A stretch of 64,000 nt of DNA. Source: Phaseolus vulgaris. Its lineage: Eukaryota; Streptophyta; Magnoliopsida; Fabales; Fabaceae. The DNA lies in NCBI RefSeq assembly GCF_000499845.2, contig NC_023749.2, forward strand, positions 31,658,753-31,722,752. The letters run 5' to 3'. Below are positions 1-8,364 of this stretch, in pieces (the first letter of the stretch is position 1; the number at the start of each line of letters is the position of its first letter). The translations under genes and the position numbers were made by a program. The notes beneath the pieces are model-generated. The model saw only the letters and a list, made by a program, of their open reading frames with translations. It was not told the DNA's origin and searched no databases.

Positions 1-93
1 ATAAACACAGGACAGTATAACACAAATAAGTTCGATAAAGTGTAAAGCAAACTTGGCACGGGAAGAGAAACCCAGATAAAAAGGAGGGCAGAC

Positions 94-1065
94 CTATGTG
101 AAAATCCAGTTGACTCTCATGGAATTCGAACTTGATGATTGAAGGGGTGGCCAAGGTGGTATTGGTAGAGGCAACTTCTTTCCAGAAGTTGCACAAATCT
201 CTGTCAAGTTCCCCCATCTTCTCCGAACTCCTAGCTTTCCAAAAGTTATCCTTGGGGTCCATTTTGCCCTTGTTAACCCAGTACAAGGGGAACCCATCGA
301 GAAGCGTAGGATCCTGATCATTACAGCAAACACGAACAAACTTACCCTTCCAATCCTTATAAGATTGCTGGAAGATGGAAAGGATGGATCTCCCAGCAAT
401 CCCATTGAGGCTTACCCACAGGCGATCCCCTGGGTTCTTAGCCTCGAACAGAAATAAGAACACATCTACAGAGGCTGGATGGCCCAGGTGCGCACAAACA
501 ATTTGGTATGCCCTGACAAACGCCCAGCCGTTGGGATGCAGCTGAGCGGGGGCAATATCGAGTTCAGTCAGGAACTCCCTCTCAAAGCGAGTGAGAGGGA
601 TCTTGAGCCTAACCTTCTTGAACACGGTTGCATAGATAAAGCAGGAAGGGTGGTCATCATTGCCATCATTATCGGTGCAGACAGGTTCCTCAGGGAGGCA
701 AGGACGAATAACAACCTTGTCGTCATGCTCCTTATGAAAGGTGAGGTGGGTCTTATCTCTCAGGCGAAGAATGTCGACCTCAGAGTTAATCAAGGAAGTC
801 TCATTCAGCAAAGCTGGAGGAGCCCATGGGTACAACAGTTTGTAATCAGGAATGGGGCGTGCGGTGGCACTGGTTTGTGGGGGAGTTGATTGCGATTGGT
901 TAGGACGAGAGGGCGCAGGCCTCTGAGCCCGGTTTGAAAGGATGGCGGGATCCCTAGGTGGGTTACGAGATGTGGGGGATTTCCTGACGAAGGTTGTTTG
1001 CGAGATTTTGGAGGAGGGTTTCGAGAGGGGGCAAGATTGGTTGGTGTGGCCCCTGTACGAGCCAT
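94..1065 (-). pseudogene. Antisense accessory gene, exon 1 (gypsy-type transposon domain), frameshifted
   Basis: Read on the minus strand, it starts with MARTGATPTN at 1065 and goes through a Pro-rich leader into the domain seen in E6 (32743-33685). Recognisable blocks are PDYKLLYPWA, AQLHPNGWAFVRAYQ, CAHLGHPASVDVFLFLFEAK, IFQQSYKDWKGKF and DGFPLYWVNKGK. The leader and the domain are in different frames, so a 1-nt frameshift lies between about 860 and 1000. Exon 1 appears to end at 94 with a GT donor at 93-92 splitting a codon after its first base, as in all related copies. The intron and coiled-coil exon are off the left edge. Molecular function is unknown; the family name reflects its occurrence in gypsy elements, not a shown transposase activity. 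Confidence 0.6.
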
Positions 1066-2083
1066 CGAAAACTGCAGGAAAGACGAAAAGAGAATGAGAA
1101 AAGGAAAGCGGAGGGTCGATAAAAAGAATGATTCGATTCGAAAACAAAAAGGGAAATCAGCATGAACAAAGGGGGTCGCAAAAAGGAAAAGAAAAACCTA
1201 AAACGCAGGAAGAAGCAAAACAGAGAACAAACAGCCCACAACGTATGCTCCAGGCAGTCAATGGATGATGAAAACCGATTAAAATGCGGTAAACGCTAGC
1301 GTTAATGACAAAAGAGTTACCTTTTGATGATCGAAGGAGCGCGCAGAGGAACAGTGATTGGGGAGTCAAAGCGTTCACCAGAGCGTATCGAAAGTTCAAA
1401 GAAGAAAGATGATGGAACAGTGGAGTAGCGCGAGAATTTTTAGTATTTTGAATGTTACAAGAAGCGCAAACGACACAAAATAATGACCGTCAATGAATCC
1501 ACGTGTCAGTTAATGGGTGGGGGTTGGTGAAGTGTCAAATCAGTAACCAGCATGGGCATTAGCGCGCGAAGCCACGTAGATCGCAGAAGTTTAACTTATC
1601 CTCCTCGAGTCGTCGAGGGCGATGACATGATCAGGTGGTGCGAAGGGGCGGTCTGCAATGTACACGACCGCCGACGGGGTCGTCGCCGAACGAAAGACCA
1701 GGCAGTCTGACATCGCTGCAAGCTGCACATCGCCAACATCGCCAGCCATCCCAACAAGCTCGGGGCGATAATGCTGAAGATTCAAATCACGAAGGCAAAG
1801 GTCGGACAAAACCATAAACGAGACAATCAGAAGCAGGACGTTTAAGGGATGGGAAACAAACAAAGGCTATCTAAAGAATTCACGCCAAGCATAAAGGCAA
1901 TATCAAGAGTAAAGCGCAGGGCAAAGAACGCAAGCATGCAGAATAAATTGAACAGCATTCGACACAAAGAAAAATGTAGAGCCAATGTTAGGGTTACAGA
2001 CGAAATTTGTAACATTTGCAAGATGGAATCATGGTCCTATATACATCCTAATATCTGCACAAAAAGCGAGAACTCATCACTCA
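1066..2083. other. Noncoding stretch between the two E1 antisense genes
   Basis: The part from 1066 to about 1560 is A/G-rich on the plus strand and corresponds to the leader upstream of the minus-strand gene (compare the leader at 32147-32742). I could not find the polypurine tract and LTR end that should precede that leader. From about 1600 to 2083 I recognise nothing; the short ORFs there show no domain. Confidence 0.4.
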
Positions 2084-2842
2084 TCAGTGGTTCCCAGGCC
2101 TCGAGCAGTACGACGAAAAGACCCCGTCTCCGAACCGCAAAGCCCGAGTCAGAAGCGTCCTCTGATGAACGTTTATCTTTGAACCTACGTGAAAGAAAGG
2201 AATAAAGTATAGTAAGAGACATACGTGAAACAAAGTATCTCTAAGCAAAATCATACAAGAGATCCAACAAGAAGTGGGAAGGTCATGAGAAAAGCCTCAC
2301 GCACATATATATCTTTCCAGAAGCTCGGCATTATACTCCAAGCTTATTAAAGAAGCCGCATCAAATCCTCCAACACCTGCCAGGATCTTGCAAGCTTCCT
2401 GATCCCTTGAAGACAGTTTCTTAAGGGGTTTAGATTTCAAGGCTCTGGCGTCCTTTGTCCAGTACAAAGGAAAGCCGTCCAGAGCAGAAGGCACCAAGCT
2501 GGAACAGCATACCTTAAAGAACCTGCCTTTCCACCCTTTGAAGGCTTGCTGAAAAGGAGTTAAAGAATCCTACCAGGGACATTGCTAAGAGTTACCCAAA
2601 GATTGTTTCTCTGCCTCTTCACCTCAAAGAAGTGAAGAAAAATGTCCACAGAAGGCGCACATCCAAGGAAGCCAAACAAAATGTCAAAGGCCTTCATGAA
2701 GGCCCAACTGTTAGGGTACAGTTGGGCTGGAGCGGTGTTCATCTCCGTTAACAGCTCCCTCTCGAACCTGGAAAAGGGAAGGCGTACGCCGATGCACTTA
2801 AAGACTACTTTGTAAAAATAGAAAAAGGGGACCCCGTTATGG
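2084..2842 (-). pseudogene. Second-type antisense accessory gene, truncated and frameshifted, two exons
   Basis: Exon 1 runs on the minus strand from the truncation at 2842 to about 2305. It shows blocks GVPFFYFYKVVFK, AQLYPNSWAFMKAFDILFGF, APSVDIFLHFFEVKRQRNN and LDGFPLYW, closely matching the second antisense gene of E2 (6924-7888). A 1-nt frameshift near 2577 breaks it after VPGRIL. A phase-1 intron is predicted at 2304-2185 (120 bp). The short exon 2 at 2184-2084 begins SKIN, contains RTLLTRALR and ends in TGA at 2086-2084. The N-terminal third is gone. It is clearly a dead copy, but its intron position supports the exon model used elsewhere. Confidence 0.7.
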
Positions 2843-3578
2843 GATCGAAAGGGAAACTGTATTGAATGACTTTTAATTACCTGGCACCTGACTAAAGGGT
2901 GTTTCTATTCTGGCATGGCTGTTGTACACGTGGAGGGCCTCACGATGCCATGACTCCATCTGGGGGCGCTTCTGCCCACCTGGAGACGTTTCTACGTGTG
3001 AGTCCTCCTGCTGGGAGTGCTACTGTGCTAGGGGTGACTTTTTGGGTTCCAACTCATGCGCCCAATCATCTAGTCACTCACTCTGAGAGCGTATCTGCCT
3101 TCCTCTCGCACCCTGCACCCGGTTACCCTGGGCGTGACCTTCCTCTTGGGTCGTATCTGTCCCGAAGGCGTCTCTGGGGCGGCAGGGATACTTCACGAGT
3201 CAGGCTGCCCTACCCTGATGCTATCACTATGGCCTTGAAGCCACCTTTTCCTTCTCTTTATCACTTTCCCGAGCTATCGGGACTTGAGGTCTTCCCGCGG
3301 TGTCGCTCCCTCCATGGTCTTTCCTACCCATGGGTATCGGGGAACCACACTGTGATTGCCTTGTTTTTACATTGTTTGACCTGGCGACGCCCTAGTTGGG
3401 CGACGCCTTCACCTGGGCGACGCCTTCACCTAGGCGACGCCTTCCCTTGGCGACGCTTCCTCTTGGCGATGCCGGCACTTGGCGTCTCTCCACCTAGGCG
3501 ACGCCTTGCGTTGACTTTGACTCTTCAGCCGTTGACTTTGACCTTGATTTAGTCAACGCCCGGATACGGGACGGTACA
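2843..3578 (-). repeat. 3' LTR of E2, left end missing
   Basis: Matches the right LTR of E2 from about 12433 to 13153. It ends in the family terminus GGGACGGTACA at 3578 (minus strand: TGTACCGTCCC, the 5' end of the LTR). The other ~500 bp, through the TGTTCCG end, are absent. It holds a GCGACGCC minisatellite at about 3393-3515. A 217-codon ORF at 2899-3552 (and its 199-codon twin in the other LTR) is an accident of GC-rich U3 sequence and is not called as a gene. Confidence 0.85.
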
Positions 3579-3592
3579 CAAGCCCCCCAGTC
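3579..3592 (-). promoter_or_regulatory. Polypurine tract of E2
   Basis: On the minus strand this reads GACTGGGGGGCTTG and directly abuts the LTR start TGTACCGTCCC. It is the expected primer site for plus-strand DNA synthesis and fixes the element's orientation. The same string abuts the LTRs at 25537, 26105 and 32147. Confidence 0.85.
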
Positions 3593-4290
3593 TTAAGCCG
3601 AAGACTTGTCTTCAGCGCAAAGACTAAAGCCTCGCCCACGTGCCCTCCTAATGACGTGTCATTCTCTGATGACTCAGCAATTTTTCGAATTACTGACGTC
3701 ACACTTTCTGAACCACAGAGGTATTCTTAATGGCTGATTGGACATCCCTGAAATGGGAAAAATAATGTCCTTTGAAGTTGCGCTTAATCGCATGCCACGT
3801 GGCTCATCGTGCGTTCGTCTTTAAGAACCTCTTGCGCTCCCCCTGAGCGCTTAATCTTGCAACACGTGGCATCATCACACGGTTATCATTTGTTGCCCCT
3901 CACGCTTCTCGTAACGTTTAAGTTACCAAACCCCGCGCTTGCCACTACTGTTACATCCACTTTCTCTGCCCTATCTCACTGTTCATCTTCTCTAAATCCC
4001 TTCTCTTGCGACCTCTGTTCCTTCGTGCTTCCGCTCTCCACGCCTTTCAGCCCCCAAAGGTACGATTTTTCACTCCTTGATGATTCTCTTTACTGTATGA
4101 ACTGCCTGGGACTGTCCATATTACCGCATTTCTCTGGATATTGTTTGTATGCTTCTTTGTTCCTCTCGTTTCCCTTCGTTCTCGTGTGGGTAGGGCGCTC
4201 CTAGGGTCCTTCCATTTTTTCCCTTTTCTTCTCCCAAACCCCTTTTCTCTGAACCCTTTCTTTTTCTTTTGATCTTCAGCATTGGCATTG
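3593..4290 (+). promoter_or_regulatory. Leader and probable promoter of the first antisense gene of E2
   Basis: About 700 bp without coding, between the polypurine tract and the MAKTK start. It contains a cluster of palindromic bZIP-type sites: TGACGTGTCA (3652-3661), TGACTCA (3670-3676), TGACGTCA (3694-3701), CCACGTGG (3795-3802) and ACACGTGG (3862-3869). A pyrimidine-rich stretch leads into the start codon. Most sites recur in E5 (26105-26828), with the TGACGTCA changed there. That these drive an independent antisense transcript is inference. Confidence 0.5.
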
Positions 4291-6431
4291 ATGGCGAAAA
4301 CCAAGACCGTCGCGCCTCCCCCACTCCCTAAATCTTATTATAAGGGCGAATATGACTGGGCTCCCGACGAACTTCTAGACGAATGCTCCCTCCTAAACTC
4401 TGTTGAGGATGTGGAGGCTCACAGGGGGGACCCTGCGCTTTATAATTTCAACGCTCTTCACAAAAATCACGACTCCCAAGTCCTGGTAAGCCGGGTGCGA
4501 CCTGGGATGCCCGTTTGTGCGGACTCACGGGATACTGGGGGATGCCCCTTCTTCTTCCTCTATCAAATGGTGCTCAAGAGGGTGGGCCTGCTCTGCCCCT
4601 CACTTCTTTCGAAAAATAGCTACTGTCAGAGATAAACACTGCTCCCGCCCAGCTTCACCCCAACAGTTGGGCTTTCGTGAGGGGGTTCCAAATTCTCTGC
4701 GGCTATCTAGGTGTTCCCTCTTCTGTGGACGTTTTCCTTCACTTCTTCGAGGTAAAGAAACAAGGGAAGAGCCTATGGATGAGCTTTTCTGGCATCGTCG
4801 GGCGCATCATTCTTACGCTCTTCCAAAATTCGTTCAAAGGATGGAAGGGGAAATTCTTCAAGGTACGTGCGACCAAGCGCGATCCTACCATCCTAGAGGG
4901 CTTTCCCCTATGCTGGACGGATAAGCCCATAACCATGAAGCCCCTGGCTTTGGATGAGCTTGCCCCCTCCGACCGGGATGTGTGCAAAGCCTTGGCGGGA
5001 CTGTGGATAGTCTTCGATACCGCCAAACTCATCGCGAACGAATTCAATGCCCATGGGCTTTCTACCTACTTCGGTATCTGCCCTTGATTGTTTATGATAC
5101 ATTAGTTGTTGTGGTTATCTGCGTGTGTTTGGCCATAGAATTTTCCCTCTGCTTCCTCTGAACCAAACTTTACCCTACTATTTTTCGCTGTTGCAGGTTC
5201 AGTGATGACTTCCTCGAGACGGCTGGCTCTTGCCAAATTTTTGAAGAAGGCAAAATCTACCAAGGAAGGCGGGGACGTCGTAGCCTCCGACGTGCCCACC
5301 GTTGCTTCCCTGCCGATCCCTCCACCGTCTGCCTCTCCTTCTCCCATCGCTGCGGTTCCGTTAGCCATGGCGTCAACCCCTGCCTCAGCGCGTCCTAACA
5401 AAGGGAAAAGGGTGTTGATAGTAGACTCCGACAGTGAAGGCTCGGGTTCTGCTCTGGTTCCTTATAAGAGGAGGGCTACGAGTCTTATTGCTTCACCCGC
5501 CGCGCCCCCCGGCGATGGGAACTCTCTCAGGGACGATCCTCCCAGCGCCACCTCACCGCCGCCTCCGCCAGCCCACGAGGAGCGAGAGGAAAGGATTGAC
5601 TTGGTTCCCCCACCTTTGCCGTTGCCGCATCGTGACGTAGCTGAAGCGTCGGGCTCTGCCCCTCCTGTATCAGTCCCTGGCTCGACTTCGCGCAAACCCC
5701 GGATTCCTCGCTCCATTCATAGGGAGTTGACGCAGGGCTTCACCGAAGGGATGACGCCGACTGATCCTCAAAAAGGGGGAGGTATGCCTTACTATATGGG
5801 GGCCTTCCTGGCGGTGGCAATCAAGTGGCGCACTCAGGCTCGAAATGCTATCAAAGGGAGGGAGGTTCTTCGCAAGCTGAGGCAAGAGGTGGTGGCGTTG
5901 AAGGAGGAGAAGCAGAACTGGGGGCTCAAGGAGGAAGCTTCCCAATCTCTGCTAAGACTGGCCCATGAGGGCAGGGAGAGAGCTGAGGCGTACGCGCGAG
6001 AACTGGAGCAGGCGCATGCCGCTCAACTAGCCCAGCTCACCTCCTATCAAATCCAGAACATTGGCCTCCAGGAGGCGGCTCTCACATCCGAGGTGCAGCG
6101 GAAAAAACTTGATGAGTTGGATGCTGCTTGGGGGCAGAAGCTGGGTGAAAAAGAAGACGCCTTGACTGCTTTGAGCCTTCTACAAGCCGAGGCTAATAAG
6201 CTCCGGGTGGAGAAGGAATTTCTGGAGAAGCAATTGACATCCAAGGATTCCAGGATTACCGAACTAGAGGGGGAGGTCCAAGAACTGACTGGGGAGATGG
6301 CGGGAGCGTTTGAGGAGGGTTTCCAAGAGGCTCTGGCCCAGGCGTCCTGCGAGAACGTAGGCATCGATATTTCCAGGATTACCTTTACTTCGACGTTGAC
6401 TTTGGTCCCTGCCTTGGTCAACGCTTGGTGA
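4291..6431 (+). pseudogene. First antisense accessory gene of E2: gypsy-type transposon domain plus coiled coil
   Basis: The conserved start is MAKTKT at 4291 (an in-frame ATG at 4282 is less conserved in function but also present in E5). Exon 1 (4291-5073) carries the gypsy-type transposon domain with blocks YDWAPDELLDEC, FFFLYQMVLKRVG, PNSWAFVRGF, SSVDVFLHFFEVKKQGKSL and FKGWKGKFFK. A base lost near 4592 shifts the frame. A 123-bp phase-1 intron (5074-5196) joins exon 2, which starts SVMTSSRR. Exon 2 has a basic and Pro/Ser-rich region, then a long Glu/Lys/Gln-rich coiled coil (about 5860-6330). The original C-terminus is lost: relative to E5 (28922-29770) some 800 bp are deleted, so the last ~20 codons read spacer DNA. 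Role unknown. Confidence 0.75.
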
Positions 6432-6923
6432 CAGCGAAGAGCTCAAGGTTTTGTCCGTGCCCTCCGCGTGGCACCTCCTGTATGGCTGATGGGACGTTCC
6501 GTCATTCGACTTGATCCACGTGGCGCTGCTTGTATGGTTGATGGGGCATTCAGTCATTCCATTAAGTTCTGACTCCTGCTGTGCCCCTGACTCACTTTCG
6601 ACGGCGCATCGTACCCCTGGATATTCTGTTGATACGATGTTTTCTGATTTTAACCAGTGGTGCCAGGGTCATCCTTCCATCTTCTGCCACGTGGACCAAT
6701 CGTGCGGTGCATCCATTCGCGTCGTTTGGCGCTCTAACCGCTTTATTTAACTCTTTAGACTCTGGAACTATCCTCATCATTTTCTCACTCTTCATAACCT
6801 ACTTGCGTTCTTTCCTCTTGCACCCTTCCTTCTTGCACCCTTTCTTCTCTGACGAAGGGTTGTTCCAGCCTTCGCTCCCTCGCTCAACTCTTGCATTTCT
6901 GGCAGTCCTGATCTTGTTAAAGA
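6432..6923 (+). promoter_or_regulatory. Spacer and probable promoter of the second antisense gene of E2
   Basis: It begins with a degenerate copy of the sequence that follows a real LTR: 'gcgaagagctcaaggttt' with nearby 'gtgcc...cgcgtggc' echoes the region after 3578. It holds CCACGTGG at 6515-6522 and 6687-6694 and a TATA-like TTATTTAA at 6743-6750, about 175 bp before the ATG. The same arrangement is present in E5 (29820-30326), including TTATTTAA at 30125. Promoter activity is inferred from position and motif conservation only. Confidence 0.5.
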
Positions 6924-7888
6924 ATGTCTTCTCACGCTGCTTCCTCCAGGGTCCGTCCCAAGGACTTGTACCCTTGGGCTTCGAGTGAACTTCTTGACGA
7001 GTGTTCATGCTTACTCTCTACCAGGGCCATAAGGGAGCACAAAGGGGATTCGTGTTCCTATGACCACCGGGCCTTCGCGAGGAGGCATGACGACGACATC
7101 GCTGTGCTCCCTTGCACTCTAGGGGAGCCAGTATGTGGAGACGAACGGGCCAACGAAGGGGTCCCTTTCTTTTACTTTTACCAGGTGGTGTTCAAGACCA
7201 TCGGAGTGCGCTTGCCCTTCTCCTGGTTCGAGAAGGAACTGCTGACGGAGATTAACGTTGCTCCGGCCCAGTTATACCCCAACAGCTGGGCCTTTGTCAA
7301 AGCCTTCGATATTCTCTTCGGGTTTCTGGGTTGTGCACCCTCGGTTGACCTCTTTCTTCACTTCTTCGAGGTGAAGAGGCAGAGACACAACCTCTGGGTA
7401 ACTCTCAGCAATGTACCCGGAAGAGTTCTCTTCACACCCTTTCAAAGCTCGTTCACCGGGTGGAAAGGCCGGTTCTTCAAGATCTGCCGTACTGATCTTG
7501 TTCCCGACGCTCTGGATGGGTTTCCGCTGTACTGGGTGAGAGAGGAGAAGGTCCTCAAAGCCAAACCCCTCAAGAATCTGGCTCCAAGTGATCAAATAGC
7601 TTGCTGGATTCTTGCTGAGGCGGGAGGTTTTGACTCTGCCACGGTGATCAGCCTGGAGTTCAACGCTGGGACTCTTGAGAAGTACATATGTAAGAACCAC
7701 TGCCTTAGAAAACTCGGCCTTCGTTACTTTCTAACTGTGCCTGTTTTTCTTCATGGTGTCTCTAACACGTCTTTTCCCCTGATGCAGGTTCGAAAATAAA
7801 TCAAGAAAAGAGGACACGACTTACTCGAGCGCTGCGGGCTGGAAAAGGGGCTTCGCCTTCCTCCAGTGATGACTCTGATGAGCGCTGA
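6924..7888 (+). CDS. Second antisense accessory gene of E2, apparently intact, two exons
   Basis: It starts MSSHAASSR at 6924, which is also the start in E5. Exon 1 (6924-7689) encodes the gypsy-type transposon domain: LYPWASSELLDEC, GVPFFYFYQVVFKTIGVRLP, FEKELLTEINVAPAQLYP, APSVDLFLHFFEVKRQ and GWKGRFFK. A 98-bp phase-1 intron (7690-7787, GT...GCAG) joins a short exon 2 (7788-7888) beginning SKINQEKRTR and ending in acidic-Ser residues before TGA. The predicted protein is 288 aa. Unlike the first antisense gene it has no coiled-coil exon. No lesion is visible, which stands out beside the damaged pol. It is convergent with pol (stop at 8365). Cellular role is unknown. Confidence is high for the frame and moderate for expression. 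Confidence 0.75.
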
Positions 7889-8090
7889 GAAATGGCTTGT
7901 TCGTGTTTTTGCATGATTTGTAGCGTTTGCTCCGTTTGTACTACTCCCATTGTATTGAACATTGCTTGTAACAACAACTCTTCAATGTCATACTTGATTT
8001 TTTTTTTGCAACGCCACTTTACTTTGCATATGCTTCATGCACTGCGCACTTTCCTTTCGTCCTGTTCTTCCAACGTTGCATACCTTCATT

Positions 8091-8210
8091 TGGGCGACGC
8101 TTGCTCAGGGGCGACGCCCTTATCTAGGTGGCGCCTTCTTTCTGGGCGACGCCATGACCTAGGCGACGCCTTCTTTCTTGGCGACGCCATGGCCTAGGCG
8201 GCGCATCACA
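8091..8210. repeat. GCGACGCC minisatellite in the E2 3' noncoding region
   Basis: Imperfect units of about 17-29 bp carrying GGCGACGCC and variants, separated by 'ttctttcttg' or 'atgaccta'. The same units make up the U3 minisatellite of the LTRs, so this internal array is related to LTR sequence although it lies outside any LTR. E5 has the equivalent array at 43721-43850. The rest of 7889-8364 outside this array and the terminator block shows nothing I recognise. Confidence 0.7.
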
Positions 8211-8274
8211 TTACTTCAAACAAGGAAAGATAAAGGCTGAAAACCAAGGCACTTCTTTTTCTCAAACTGGTTTT

Positions 8275-8332
8275 TCCTTTTATTAGGGTGACCTCATTAA
8301 AAAACCCCCGAGAGGGAAAAAGAGCGTCCCCT
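8275..8332 (-). terminator. Conserved hairpin and AATAAA block after E2 pol
   Basis: On the minus strand, just past the pol stop, it reads CCCTCTCGGGGG (short stem), a T run, AATGAGGTCACCC and then AATAAAAGG. The block recurs at the same place in E3 (20579-20633), E5 (43912-43971) and E6 (36871-36931). In E3 and E6 the stem is CCCTAAGGAGGG, a different loop with the pairing retained. Likely a polyadenylation region between the convergent pol and antisense genes; the function is inference. Confidence 0.55.
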
Positions 8333-8364
8333 TCAACTAAATTGTCACATACTGCTTACATAAG

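Larger units (their letters stand above)
1..2842 (+). mobile_element. E1: 3' remnant of one or two Tat-type Ty3/gypsy elements in + orientation
   Basis: Two antisense accessory-gene fragments lie on the minus strand (94-1065 and 2084-2842). Since these genes oppose gag-pol in the better-preserved copies further right, the parent element(s) should run on the plus strand with gag-pol off the left edge. The right boundary is abrupt: at about 2842 the reading frame stops mid-domain and the sequence becomes the interior of an E2-type LTR. This is a deletion junction rather than a clean insertion, because the first ~500 bp of that LTR are missing. The two antisense genes are of different subtypes, so they may come from two elements. 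Confidence 0.6.

Noticed and set aside
1849..2205. Possible plant gene encoding a small basic protein at 1849-2205
   Set aside because: Its 3' half overlaps exon 2 of the E1 antisense gene on the other strand, and the composition is that of noncoding A-rich DNA. No supporting motif.
2899..3552. 217-codon ORF inside the E2 LTR, with a near-identical 199-codon ORF at 12490-13089
   Set aside because: It lies wholly within U3 and over the minisatellite. The two copies agree only because the LTRs are young, and in S1, S2, E4 and E5 the frame is broken. No domain is recognisable.
6511..6988. Short Ser/Cys-rich ORFs upstream of the second antisense gene of E2
   Set aside because: They fall in the promoter-like leader. 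The matching ORFs in E5 exist only because the leader is conserved, and their ends differ.
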